Origin: Ryuthela nishihirai
Taxonomy: Eukaryota > Arthropoda > Arachnida > Araneae > Heptathelidae
Assembly: GCA_038380435.1 (NCBI GenBank)
Contig: JAWZYU010000028.1
Location: forward strand, 23,110,201-23,174,200
DNA length: 64,000 bases
Direction of reading: 5' to 3'
Shown here: in pieces, positions 23,636 through 34,403 of the stretch
Layout: each line of letters opens with the position of its first letter
Position numbering within the stretch: position 1 is the stretch's first letter
Notes under the pieces: generated by a model
Databases searched by the model: none
What the model was told of the DNA's origin: nothing
Seen by the model: the letters and a program-made list of their open reading frames with translations, nothing else
Program-made: the position numbers and the translations under genes

Positions 23636-24804
23636 CAGTCGCTCAAAAGAATATGCGAACACTATGGCCAGATATTTTTTCTGAATTCAGAAAAAATATC
23701 TGGCAAAGATTTTTTTAGAAATTACACGGTTGCCAGATCAGTAATTTCTAAAAAGATATAGTTGCCAGATATTTTTTCTGAATTCTGTAATCAGCCATAG
23801 TGTTCGGATATTTTTTTAATATATATAATGCGTATGAATATATAATGCAATGAATATGGAGCGTGTGCAGTTACCGTTCACAGCAAACTGGAGCGGTTGC
23901 GGTTAATGTTCACAGCACATTGGATCGTGTGGGCTCACTCACGGAAATATTGAGCGTGTGCAGTTACCGTTCACAGCAAACTGGAGCGGTTGCGGTTAAT
24001 GTTCACAGCACATTGGATCGTGTGAGCTCACAAAAACCTGGATCGTGTGGGCTCACTCACGGAAATATTGAGCGTGTGCAGTTACCGTTCACAGCAAACT
24101 GGAGCGGTTGCGGTTAATGTTCACAGCACATTGGATCGTGTGGGCTCACTCACGGAAATATTGAGCGTGTGCAGTTACCGTTCACAGCAAACTGGAGCGG
24201 TTGCGGTTAATGTTCACAGCACATTGGATCGTGTGAGCTCACAAAAACCTGGATCGTGTGGGCTCACTCACGGAAATATTGAGCGTGTGCAGTTACCGTT
24301 CACAGCAAACTGGAGCGGTTGCGGTTAATGTTCACAGCACATTGGATCGTGTGGGCTCACTCACGGAAATATTGAGCGTGTGCAGTTACCGTTCACAGCA
24401 AACTGGAGCGGTTGCGGTTAATGTTCACAGCACATTGGATCGTGTGAGCTCACAAAAACCTGGATCGTGTGGGCTCACTCACGGAAATATTGAGCGTGTG
24501 CAGTTACTGTTCACAGCAAACTGGAGCGTGTGCAGTAACTGCACACGCTCCAGTTTGCTGTGAACGGTAACTGGAGCGTGTACAGTTGCTGTACACGCTC
24601 CAGTTACCGTTCACGCTCCAGATATTTTTCCTGAATCCAGATATTTTTCCTGAATTTATATCACGCTCCAGATATTTTTCCTGAATTCTGTAATCACGTG
24701 ACACGAAGGTTGCCAGATCACTGATTTCTAAAACAATCGTTGCCAGATATTTTTTCTGAATTCTGTAATCAGCCATAGTGTTCGGATACTTTTTTGAGCG
24801 ACTG
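23636..24804 (-). mobile_element. Tc1-type MITE with 118/93-bp array, complete
   Basis: Both termini are present next to TA: CAGTCGCTCAAAAG on the left and TTTTTTGAGCGACTG on the right. Between them lies a palindromic arm (ATCTGGCAAAGA...), the AT-rich link, then about six repeat units (23860-24530). Full 118-bp units alternate with 93-bp units that lack the segment TGAGCTCACAAAAACCTGG, giving a 211-bp dimer period. After the array come short inverted motifs (GGAGCGTGTGCAG and its complement) and a second palindromic arm. No transposase is present, so it is non-autonomous. Confidence 0.92.
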
Positions 24805-24949
24805 TATCTCTCTTGAGCATCACCACCGATTTTCCTCTCAATTAATTCAGAAATATTCTCAAAAATTCCTACACATCAACCATTTCCATTTTGCAGTTGA
24901 TCTAAGAGAATATAAAATCTCGATAAGAGATTTCAATTACTAAACAACT

Positions 24950-25355
24950 GCACTGGAGACAGGAGGAGATCCAAATCCCAAAGATCTTCGATGAAGATGA
25001 GAGAGGATTTCACTTCCCAAAAATCGTTGTGAAGATGGGACGAAGTTTCAATCCTTGAGAACTACTGTGGTGATATTTAATTTCGGAAGGACCCCCTCTG
25101 AAGGAGAAGAAGTTTCAACCCCCAAGAATTTCTGTAGAAGGGCTTTGAAAAGCGAGATTTATCCCAAGGATGAGAAAAAGACTTCATTTCTGGAGAACTG
25201 CTCAGTATTTGCAGACGGAAAAAGATCTGAACATCGTAAAGCTCCTTAGGGATTAAAAGGGATTTCAATCCCAGAGGAACCCATCCCTCCTATGCAATGT
25301 TTCAGATCTCGATAGTTATTCGCAACCTCCCTCCATTGGCGATAGGAGAGTCTTT
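24950..25355 (+). repeat. Decayed tandem repeat of about 50-60 bp
   Basis: Several poorly conserved copies of a phrase like GATTTCAATCCC, AAGAACT, then GAAGATG can be followed here. The same phrases return at about 25775-25810 and 27050-27240, on the far sides of later SINE insertions. Divergence is too high to fix a unit length by eye. Confidence 0.45.
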
Positions 25356-25369
25356 CAACACCGGAGATA

Positions 25370-25760
25370 TGGGGCGGGGGTGGCTCAGTCGGTAGCGCGC
25401 CAGGCTCGTAATCTGTAGTTCCCAGGTTCGAGTCCCTGCTGGGTCAGCGTTGAGATTTATCTCCGCAAAATTCCCCGCCCTGCCCGCGGTCAGTAGGGGA
25501 CACCGATGGGCTTGGAAAGGCCGCCGTCCGTCGGATGGGACGTTAAGCCGTGGCCCCGTGTGCGGGAGAGCCATATCCTGTGCACGTTAAAGAACACACT
25601 GGATGGCCTTGACGGGAGGCTACCATCTGTCTCCCAACAGCTGTTCCAGTGGGTCCCCTCCCCAAACCTTCTCTGAGCCTTCGGGGTCCTTGTGACCTGG
25701 CCATTTAGCCCATGGTGTGCAAAAAAGTGCCGCTCAGAGGTAAAACAATCCAATCCAATC
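25370..25760 (+). mobile_element. SINE-A, full length, AATCC-tail variant
   Basis: Perfect 14-bp duplication CAACACCGGAGATA at 25356-25369 and 25761-25774. Tail (AATCC) repeated about three times. Confidence 0.95.
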
Positions 25761-25774
25761 CAACACCGGAGATA

Positions 25775-26488
25775 CCTCAGAGGATGTGGAAGTTTGTCAG
25801 ATTTTGAGACTCCCCCTCCCTTCTGTTGGTAAGCCGCGGGGATTCATATCAAAGGGAGCTTGGTCAGTATTTTTTCACATCTTAAGCAGCTTAATAGACG
25901 CTCCAAAGTTTCTCCATTTGAAATAATATGCGACTAAACTTTGTCGCATATTATTCTAATTTGAATTAATTCCTTCATTCACATTCACAAAACATCAGAA
26001 AATTTCACGCGAAACCATCACATTCATGGAAAGTCAAAAAGCGATTTTCTCATTTTGATAAAGCGGCTGCATTTCTGATATTTTTCTTTTCTTTCCATTT
26101 TCTTTTCCCATTTCGCTTCCAAAGTCGCTTTTCCTCATTCCAAACGTTTTAAAATCATTTTTTTCCGCCTCTACTCTCCAGCAAACTCTCATCTTAGCCT
26201 CGTTCTTCTCTCGTAACTTCCCGTTCCCATTTACGCTTAAATGCGAATTTGGCGCCAGAAAACTTCTCGCTGCTAACGATTCCTAAGGATGAGCCCATCT
26301 CCTCCTCCAATGGGATACTTGCCAAAAGGAGACAACACTCGCCGCTCCCGGACATAATTTCGATGAATCGCTGCACGTTCCCTTCATCTAAGCTCCAAGA
26401 ATAATTTGTTAAGGGTGAAATATTCGCCTTCTGTTGGCGTGAAAATAAAATGTTTACGAATAATAAAACTCTCTTTCACTCGCTTCGG
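25775..26488. other. Unassigned stretch with a small hairpin
   Basis: A 13-bp inverted repeat (AATAATATGCGAC and its complement) lies at 25922-25955. It could be a folded RNA or an imperfect small palindrome; it has no terminator role that I can support. The rest is unassigned. Confidence 0.4.
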
Positions 26489-26656
26489 TTGGGTTGTTTT
26501 ACATCTGAGTGGCACTTTTTTGCACACCATGGGCTAAATGGCCAGGTCACATGAACCCCGAAGGCTCAGAGAAGGTTGGGGGAGGGACCCACTGGAACAG
26601 CTGTTGGGAGACAGATGGTAGCCTCCCGTCAAGACCATCCAGCGTGTTCTTTAACG
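26489..26656 (-). mobile_element. SINE-A tail-half fragment
   Basis: Runs from the tail (TTGGGTTGTTTTACATC) to GTGTTCTTTAACG and stops there. The next SINE-A begins at once with its own tail, with no duplication between them. Confidence 0.88.
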
Positions 26657-27039
26657 TTGGGTTGTTTTACCTCTGAGCGGCACTTTTTTGCACACCATGG
26701 GCTAAATGGCCAGGTCACATGGACCCCGAAGGCTCAGAGAAGGTTGGGGGAGGGGACCCACTGGAACAGCAGTTGGGAGACAGATGGTAGCCTCCCGTCA
26801 AGGCCATCCAGCGTGTTCTTTAACGTGCACAGGGTATGGCTCTCCCGCACACGGGTCCACGGCTTAACGTCCCATCCGACGGACGGCGGCCTTTCCAAGC
26901 CCATCGGTGTCCCCTACTGACCGTGGGCAGGGTGGGGAATTTTGCGGAGATAAATCTCAACGCTGACCCAGCTGGGACTCGAACCTGGGAACTACAGATT
27001 ATGAGCCTGGCGCGCTACCGACTGAGCCACCCCAGCCCC
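26657..27039 (-). mobile_element. SINE-A, full length, in tandem with a fragment
   Basis: Complete from tail to head (GAGCCACCCCAGCCCC). The missing half of the preceding fragment is not found after it, so the pair looks like an unequal recombination product and not a simple nested insertion. Confidence 0.9.
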
Positions 27040-27547
27040 GCACTCCATTGGAGTGTGAGGAGATTTCTATCTCTAAAAACTACCTTGGAGATAGGAAGAT
27101 GATTCTAATCCCAAAGGACTACGTATAACATTGAAGGTGAGAAGAGGTTTCAAATACTGTAAATCTACTTGGAAATGGAAAGGAGTTTCGATTCCCGCAA
27201 CTCTTCAGGATGAGAAGATGTTTCGGTTCTCCAGAACCACCTCCACTGGCAGCATTAAATGAAAATGAACACCACTAATTATCTTCGGCATAAGATTCTG
27301 TTATTTGGCCTAACAAGGTTATTTTTAAAAAATCTGAAATGTTACTCCTGATGCGAAATAATCTTTCAAGGTACAAAGTCAAATCCAAGAGGAAGAAAAC
27401 CAATATAAAGAGGGAAGACGATTCCAGGGGGAAAAAAAGCAAACATCCAAGAACGAAGTGGAATCCAGTGGGAAAGGAAACAAACGTTCAATAACGAAGT
27501 CGAATCCAGGGGGAAGAAAAACGAACATGAAAATATCCTCCGAAGGT
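27040..27547 (+). repeat. Decayed tandem sequence and 40-bp degenerate repeats
   Basis: The part at 27050-27240 continues the decayed repeat seen at 24950. At 27370-27540 about four imperfect units of about 40 bp (GAATCCAGGGGGAAGAAAA and similar) follow one another. Reading frames here are by-products. Confidence 0.5.
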
Positions 27548-27557
27548 CATCTAAACG

Positions 27558-27942
27558 CTGTGTCGGGGGTGGCTCAGTCGGTAGCGCGCCAGGCTCGTAA
27601 TTCTGGAGTTCCCAGGTTCGAGTCCCAGCTGGGTCAGCGTTGAGATTTATCTCCGAAAAAACCCCCGCCCTGCCCACGGTCAGTAGGGGACACCGATGGG
27701 CTTGGAAAGACCGCCGTCCGTCGGATGGGGACGTTAAGCCGTGGCCCCGTGTGCGGGACATCCATACCCTGTGCACGTTAAAGAACACGCTGGATGGCCT
27801 TGATGGGAGGCTACCATCTGTCTCCCAACAGCTGTTCCAGTGGGTCCCCTCCCCCAACCTTCTCTGAGCCTTCGGGGTCATGTGACTGGCCATTTAGTCC
27901 ATGGTGTGCAAAAAAGTGCCGCTCAGAGGTAAAACAACCCAA
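27558..27942 (+). mobile_element. SINE-A, full length
   Basis: The 10-bp duplication CATCT(A/G)AACG lies at 27548-27557 and 27943-27952. The right flank is transposase-relic sequence (a coding phrase reading LNVTVYLNIVGDQ), so this copy landed at the present 5' edge of that relic. Confidence 0.9.
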
Positions 27943-28747
27943 CATCTGAACGTTACGGTGTATTTGAACATCGTTGGTGACCAAATCCCTACTTTTATGG
28001 CTACACTTTATCCTCACTCGGATGGACACGTTCAGCATGATGATGCACCTACTCACAATGCACGTGTCATCACGGACTGTTCCAAAAAAATGCCGACGAG
28101 TTTTCTTTGTTTCATGCGTCTGCACAGTCTCCAGATCTAACCCCATCGAGCATCTGTGGGATGAAGAGGTCGGGGTGCTCGCATCGAAACTGTGCCGCCA
28201 TCCAATTAGCCGCAAATGCGAGACAAATTCATTCCCGAATGTACAACATTCCTGCACAATACATCCAGGGGGGGCGGGGGGGGGGCTCAGTTGGTAGCGC
28301 GCCAGGCTCGTAATCTGTAGTTCCCAGGTTCGAGTCCCAGCTGGGTCAGCGTTGAGATTTATCTCCGCAAAATTCCCCGCCCTGCCCACGGTCAGTAGGG
28401 GACACCGATGGGCTTGGAAAGGCCGTCGTCCGTCGGATGGGACGTTAAGCCGTGGCCCGTGTGCGGGAGAGCCATACCCTGTGCACGTTAAAGAACAAGC
28501 TGGATGGCCTTGACGGGAGGCTACCATCTGTCTCCCAACAACTATTCCAGTGGGTCCCCTCCCCCAACCTTCTCTGAGCACGTCGGGGTCCATGTGACCT
28601 GTCCATTTAGCCATGGTGTGCAAAAAAGTGCCGCTCAGAGGTAAAACAACCCAACCCAACCCAATACATCCAGCATCTTGTAAGTTCCATGCCCGACGAA
28701 TTCAAGCTGTTTTGAAGGCCAAAGAAGGCGCAACACGATATTTGTAG
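27943..28747 (+). pseudogene. Tc1/mariner-type transposase, C-terminal relic split by a SINE
   Basis: This is the C-terminal part of a Tc1-like DDE transposase, the enzyme that cuts and re-inserts its element at TA. Before the inner SINE the frames read YLNIVGDQ, then GHVQHDDAPTHNARVITD (the second catalytic Asp region of the family), then SPDLTPIEHLWDEE with a frameshift, then YNIPAQYIQ. After the SINE (28269-28661) it resumes as YIQHLVSSMP and, in a shifted frame, RIQAVLKAKEGATRYL with a stop. Frameshifts lie near 28100, 28140 and 28690. The N-terminal DNA-binding part and first catalytic Asp are absent, so the copy is dead. Whether it belongs to the same family as the CAGTCGCTC MITEs cannot be told from this fragment. 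Confidence 0.9.
28269..28661 (+). mobile_element. SINE-A inserted in the Tc1-type transposase relic
   Basis: Perfect 12-bp duplication CAATACATCCAG at 28257-28268 and 28662-28673, which lies within the YIQ codons of the relic. The tail has (AACCC) repeated about three times. Confidence 0.95.
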
Positions 28748-29127
28748 GTGTACTTAATAAACTGGCATCTCAGCGTATATGTTGAAAAATATTTGAGGAA
28801 AGCCATTGAAATGGATGAATTTATGTATTCGGTATATATATATAATGCACGATTTGAAGAGAAAAATTCTTGAAAGATAGTGAAAGAGTCGGCTATTTGA
28901 ATTTTTAATTGAATAAGGAACTGCCAAATGGCTGGAAATGCGAGAATTGCATATGAGACACTGAACCTAAACTCTTTTTACCTTTCGTATTCAAAGCAGG
29001 CACTTCGCAGCCCCATTGCTTTAGATCAAATGTTATCTGGACACACTTTTTCAGAATGAAAAATGGTAGAATTCTGCAATCCCGAACGACATACGACTCA
29101 CGTTTTTACGCATTTTGAAACTCCACT
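28748..29127. other. Unassigned spacer
   Basis: No further transposase or terminal repeat is recognised after the relic. Confidence 0.4.
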
Positions 29128-29139
29128 ATATTTTGTGAA

Positions 29140-29526
29140 TGGGTTGGGTTGTTTTACCTCTGAGCGGCACTTTTTTGCACACCATGGGCTAAATGGCCTG
29201 GTCACATGGACTCCGAAGGCTCAGAGAAGGTTGGGGAATGGGACCCACTGGAACAGCTGTTGGGAGACAGATTGTAGCCTCCCGTCAAGGCCATCCAGCG
29301 TGTTCTTTAAAGTGCACACGATATGGCTCTCCCGCACAGGGGGCCACGGCTTAACGTCCCATCCGACGGACGGCGGCCGTTCCAAGCCCATCGGTGTCCC
29401 CTACTGACCGTGGGCAGGGTGGGGAATTTTTCGGAGATAAATCTCAACTCTGACCCAGCTGGGACTCGAACCTGGGAACTATAGATTACGAGCCTGGAGC
29501 GCTATCGACTGAGCCACCCCCGCCCC
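29140..29526 (-). mobile_element. SINE-A, full length
   Basis: Perfect 12-bp duplication ATATTTTGTGAA at 29128-29139 and 29527-29538. Confidence 0.95.
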
Positions 29527-29538
29527 ATATTTTGTGAA

Positions 29539-30110
29539 AAAGAACGACCCATTCATTAATAAATAATATTTTACTTTTTATATTCTGCGTCAAGATTGAA
29601 ACAAATGCTTGAAATTTGCGTGACAGAACTTGCTAGACAAAACTGCAAAGACAAAATTTGCGTCGAAACATATTTTTCGCATGAATGATTAAATTCCATT
29701 TAATCCATTTAAGCAAATGGAGAACTTCTGTTGCAAACTGGCCTCTTATTAGAGCTGGAATCCCTCGGCTATGTCACGAAACTGACATCAAAAGAGTTCA
29801 CAAAACAAATGACACTTTCTGAGCTGGGAACAGATGAGCAAATCGATGATTTCGAAACAGATCTTTAGAAATATCGCGAACGATACGTCTGCAATAACTG
29901 TTGCCGTAGATAGCCGTACTGTGAAGCTGAGAGCCATGATAGAACTTGTCAGCGAACCAAATGGGAACTGGAAGCCTTTTCTGTTCAGTTGGGACCAGAA
30001 GAACTGATGTAACCTCAACTAGCAAGATGTCGTCCAGTTATTTGGACACGCGGCATGAAATAACAGAAAGATTGCATTAATAAAAAGCTTCTTTTTCTAA
30101 GGGATACATG
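29539..30110. other. Unassigned stretch
   Basis: Two overlapping antisense open frames of 75-76 codons at 29788-30025 show no recognisable domain. Nothing else is seen. Confidence 0.4.
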
Positions 30111-30112
30111 TA

Positions 30113-30277
30113 CAGTCGCTCAAAAAAATATCCGAACACTATGGTTGACTACAAAATTCAGAAAAAATATCTGGCAACGATTATTTTTTTTAGAAATTAG
30201 TGATCTGACAACCTTCGTGTCACGTGACACGAAGGGTGCCAGATCACTAATTTCTGAAGAAATCGTTGCCAGATATT
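30113..30277 (+). mobile_element. Tc1-type MITE, left end and palindrome only
   Basis: Starts CAGTCGCTCAAAAAAATATC after TA, passes the palindrome centre, and stops matching after CCAGATATTTG. The right terminus is missing. Confidence 0.85.
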
Positions 30278-30719
30278 TGACTATTTTAAATTATAATTCG
30301 ACTTAACCATGATAACTAACAATTATGATTATTTTAAATTATAATTGGACTTAACCAGTTTAGGAACTTTGCAGATTCCAGTGATATCATTTCTTATTGG
30401 AAAAGTTTTTTTTTTAAATTCTTTATTTTAAAAAATCTATTGTGCCTTATAAAATTGTTCCTTTTTGCATTTTCATTAAATATTCCATTTTTACTTTCAC
30501 GTTATTTAAAAAAATTTAATTACGTCCCAAACGCAAGAATTTTTATTTAAAATTAGGCGAGAAGTTACTTGAAATTAATATGTATTAATCGTGGGAAAGT
30601 ATTTAAATTTCGTAGTCCATTTTAAAAAATCATTTTAAAAAACCTTAGGGCAGGGTTTTTCCTAGCACGGTTTTGGTAACCTCACTTGGCCCGCAAAAGT
30701 CTTCGAAAGGGTTAAAAAT
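30278..30719. other. Unassigned AT-rich spacer with a short direct repeat
   Basis: The phrase ATTTTAAATTATAATT plus (C/G)GACTTAACCA occurs twice between 30283 and 30357. Otherwise nothing is recognised. Confidence 0.4.
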
Positions 30720-31106
30720 GGGTTGGGTTGTTTTACCTCTGAGCGGCACTTTTTTGCACACCATGGGCTAAATGGCCAAGCCACAAGGACCCCGAAGACT
30801 CAGAGAAGGTTGGGGGAGGGGGACCCACTGGAACAGCCGTTGGGAGACAGATGGTAGTCTCCAGTCAAGGCCATCCAGCGTGTTCTTTAACGTGCACAGG
30901 GTATGGCTCTCCCGCACACGGGGCCACGGCTTAACGTCCCATCCGACGGACGGCGGCCTTTCCAAACCCATCGGTGTCCCCTACTGACCGTGGGCAGGGC
31001 GGGGAATTTTGCGGAGATAAACCTCAACGCTGACCCAGCTGAACTCGAATCTGGGAACTACAGATTATGAGCCTGGCGCGCTACCGACTGAGCAACCCCT
31101 GCCCGC
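30720..31106 (-). mobile_element. SINE-A, full length
   Basis: Complete tail to head; the head end is altered (GAGCAACCCCTGCCCG). No clear duplication. Confidence 0.9.
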
Positions 31107-31420
31107 CATGGGTGATGGCCCAGTCAGATAATTTTGATACGGCTATTATTTTGCTCACGAGGTGAAAGCGAATTTGAATTTTGGGTCGCGAGATTAATAG
31201 GCATTCATATTTGGATCAAACCAAAACCAAACATATAATCTTAAGTTTTGTGAAATTCTGCCTTAGGGAAAACAGCAAGAGTTTTTTTTATCTTTAGGCT
31301 TAGCATTCTCTTATAATATTTTTTTATGAAATTTTATCATCTTTGTATGCATTTTAAATCCAAAGCATAACCATCGCAATTCGCAGAACCAGATTATTTC
31401 CTTTTGCACCTCTTTTATGT
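31107..31420. other. Unassigned spacer
   Basis: Nothing recognised before the TA target of the next MITE. Confidence 0.4.
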
Positions 31421-31421
31421 A

Positions 31422-32227
31422 CAGTCGCTCAAAAAAGTATCCGAACACTAAGGTTGATTATAGAATTCAGAAAAAATATCTGGCAACGATTTTTTTTTAG
31501 AAATTAGTGATCTGACAACCTTCGTGTCACGTGATTACAGAATTCAGGAAAAATATCTGGAGCGTGTGCAGCAACTGTACACGCTCCAGTTACCGTTCAC
31601 AGCAAACTGGAACTGCACACGCTCAATATTTCCGTGAGTGAGCCCACACGATCTAGGTTTTTGTGAGCTCACACGATCCAATGTGCTGTGAACATTAACC
31701 GCAACCGCTCCAGTTTGCTGTGAACGGTAACTGCACACGCTCAATATTTCCCGTGAGTGAGCCCACATGATCAGGTTTTTGTGAGCTCACACGATCCAAT
31801 GTGCTGTGAACATTAACCGCAACCGCTCCAGTTTGCTGTTAACGGTAACTGCACACGCTCAATATTTCCGTGAGTGAGCCCACATGATCCAGGTTTTTGT
31901 GAGCTCACACGATCCAATGTGCTAGTGAACATTAACCGCAACCGCTCCAGTTTGCTGTGAACGGTAACTGCACACGCTCCATATTCATTGCATTATATAT
32001 TCATACGCATTGTATATATTAAAAAATACCCCAACACTATGGTTGATTACAGAATTCAGAAAAGAATATCTGGCAACGATTTTTTTTAGAAATTAGTGAT
32101 CTGGCAACCTTCGTGTCACGTGACACGAAGGTTGCCAGTTCACTAATTTCTAAAATAATCGTTGCCAGATATTTTTTTCTGAATTCTGTAATCAACCGTA
32201 GTGTTCGGATACTTTTTTGAGCGACTG
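31422..32227 (+). mobile_element. Tc1-type MITE with 118-bp array, complete
   Basis: Bounded by TA on both sides, with termini CAGTCGCTCAAAAAAGTATC and TTTTTTGAGCGACTG. Order: left arm to the palindrome centre, a partial second arm (TTACAGAATTCAGGAAAAAT), a short hairpin (GCAGCAACTGTACACGCTCC), about three 118-bp units (31610-31990), the AT-rich link TTCATTGCATTATATATTC, then a complete second copy of arm, palindrome and arm. The element therefore looks like one small MITE joined to another with the array between them. Confidence 0.93.
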
Positions 32228-32229
32228 TA

Positions 32230-32619
32230 CAGGGCACACATTTAGTTGGTTTTTATTTATGGAGGAATGAAAGGATTTGTTCTTCGCATTTGTTCTTATT
32301 TCGATTTCTTTACTTGTAGGAACGCTTTTGCAACTAACAAGTTCTTTTTTTCACCCAAATAAAGAAACTCGAAGCATAGTTTTTTTTTTTTTTCGGGCAT
32401 ATTAGTTTCTTTCTTACAAGCTCATTCTTTTTCGGATCATTCTGCAAGTTGCCCAATTAAAGTAATTCTCTTTCCGCCAACGAATTACTCCCAGAGAAAG
32501 TCATTGTAAGGCATATGACAAAAACACATATGTCATCCTTTTTATAGTGGGATTGATGACAGATATTGGGTATGGGGCAGGCATTAAATTGGCCGTATAT
32601 CGGCATACCCAGTCGCACA
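32230..32619. other. Unassigned spacer
   Basis: T-rich runs only. Confidence 0.4.
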
Positions 32620-33006
32620 GCGGCGGAGGTGGCTCATTCGGTCTTGCGCCAGGCTCGTAATCTGTAGTTCCCAGGTTCGAGTCCCAGCTAGGTCAGCGTT
32701 GAGATTTATCTCCGCAAAATTCCCCGCCCTGCCCACGGTCAGTAGGGGACACCGATGGGCTTGGAAAGGCCGCCGTCCGTCGGATGGGACGTTACGCCGT
32801 GGCCCCGTGTGCTGGAGATCCATACCCTGTGCACGTTAAAGAACACGCTGGATGGCCTTGACGGGAGGCTATCATCTGTCTCCCAACAGCTGTTCCAGTG
32901 GGTCCCCTCCCTCAACCTTCTCTGAGCCTTCGGGGTCCATGTGACATGGCCATTTAGCCCATGGTGTGCGAAAAAGTGCCGCTCAGAGGTAAAACAACCC
33001 AACCCA
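32620..33006 (+). mobile_element. SINE-A, first of a head-to-tail pair
   Basis: Complete copy with an unusual A-box region (GGCTCATTCGGTCTTGCGCC). It is followed immediately by another SINE-A in the same orientation. Confidence 0.9.
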
Positions 33007-33390
33007 AGCGGGGGGTGGCTCAGTCGGTCGTGCGCCAGGCTCGTAATCTGCAGTTCCCAGGTTCGAGTCCTTTCTGTCCAGCGTTGAGATTTATCTCCTT
33101 AAAACTTTCGCCCCCTCCTCTCGGTCGATAGGGGGAACTGAGGGGCTCGGAAAGGCTTCCGTTCGTCGGATGCGACGTTAATCCGTGGCCGTGTGTGGGA
33201 GAGCCATACCCTGTGCACATTAAAGAGTACGTTGGATGGACTTAACGGGAGGCTACCATCTGTCTCCCAACAGCTGCCCCAGTGGAAGCCCTCCTCCCAC
33301 CTCCTCTGAACTATTGGGGTCCTTATGACCTGGCTGTTTAGCCCATTGCGTGCAAACAAAATGCCGCTCAGAGGTAAAACAACGCAATCT
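33007..33390 (+). mobile_element. SINE-A, diverged second copy of the pair
   Basis: Head to tail with many substitutions (CTTTCTGTCCAGCG, CCCTCCTCTCGGTCGATAG, CAACAGCTGCCCCAGTGG). It is clearly older than its neighbour. The younger copy probably inserted at its 5' end; both share GTCxTGCGCC near the A box. Confidence 0.88.
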
Positions 33391-33998
33391 GGTCTCGCAC
33401 CTAGTCTCTAAGCAAGAACAACTTATAGCATTATCTATAGAAAAAACATGAAAAATTTTATATGTACTCAAAAAACTTATATGTCACTCAAAAAAGTATA
33501 AATATACTTTTTTGAGCGACTGTAACTGAAACTCATTTCTTGTTACCTTAGAGTAGTAGAATCAGTTAAAAAAGAAATTAACGACTTTTAAATAGAAACA
33601 GTAAACAAATTCTGCGGTTCTAACACTCAACAAAACCTCAGATTTATCACTCTGATATTTCTTAGACAAGTGTGGAAAATTTATCATCAGTTCAGTCATC
33701 AGTTTATTATAATAATAATCTCCCGCTGATTACTTAAAACACCATTTTCATCCTCATCATCCTATGAAATAAAATGCGAGTTTAAGAATAAAAGACTCCT
33801 TTTTATCGTATTACCAGGTAAAAGTAAATAAACTGAATCTTACAGAGTTTATATGATTATAATTCATTTTAATAGTTGATTTCTAGTCGACTGTACAGGT
33901 TTTTTTTATCACTTGGAGATGATAAAAGTGATGCAATTACTGTATTTCAACTTTTAAATTTTGATGATAGCACAAAAAGGGCGAAATTTAAAGAAAAA
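33391..33998. other. Spacer with a minimal MITE-end palindrome
   Basis: At 33484-33521 two MITE ends lie almost back to back: TCACTCAAAAAAGTATA and AATATACTTTTTTGAGCGACTG, with nothing between them. This looks like an extreme internal deletion of the Tc1-type MITE. The rest is AT-rich and unassigned. Confidence 0.55.
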
Positions 33999-34009
33999 TT
34001 CAAATTAGG

Positions 34010-34392
34010 GTTGGGTTGTTTTACCTCTGAGCGGCACTTTTTGCACACCATGGGCTAAATGGCCAGATCACAAGGACCCCGAAGGCTCAGAGAAGGTTGG
34101 GGGACGGGACCCACTGGAACAGCTGTTGGGAGACAGATGGTAGCCTCCCGTCAAGGCCATCCAGCGTGTTCTTTAACGTGCACAGGGTATGGCTCTCCCG
34201 CACACGGGGCCACGGCTTAACGTCCCATCCGACGGACGGCGGCCTTTCCAAGCCCATCGGTGTCCCCTACTGACCGTGGGCAGGGCGGAGAATTTTGCGG
34301 AGATAAATCTCAACGCTGACCCAGCTGGGACTCGAACCTGGGAACTACAGGTTACGAGCCTGGCGCGCTACCAACTGAGCCACCCCCGCCCC
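34010..34392 (-). mobile_element. SINE-A, full length
   Basis: Perfect 11-bp duplication TTCAAATTAGG at 33999-34009 and 34393-34403. Confidence 0.95.
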
Positions 34393-34403
34393 TTCAAATT
34401 AGG

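Noticed and set aside
28640..28665. AACCC repeats as interstitial telomere sequence
   Set aside because: They are SINE-A tails, two to four units long, directly after the SINE body; the usual arthropod telomere repeat is TTAGG.
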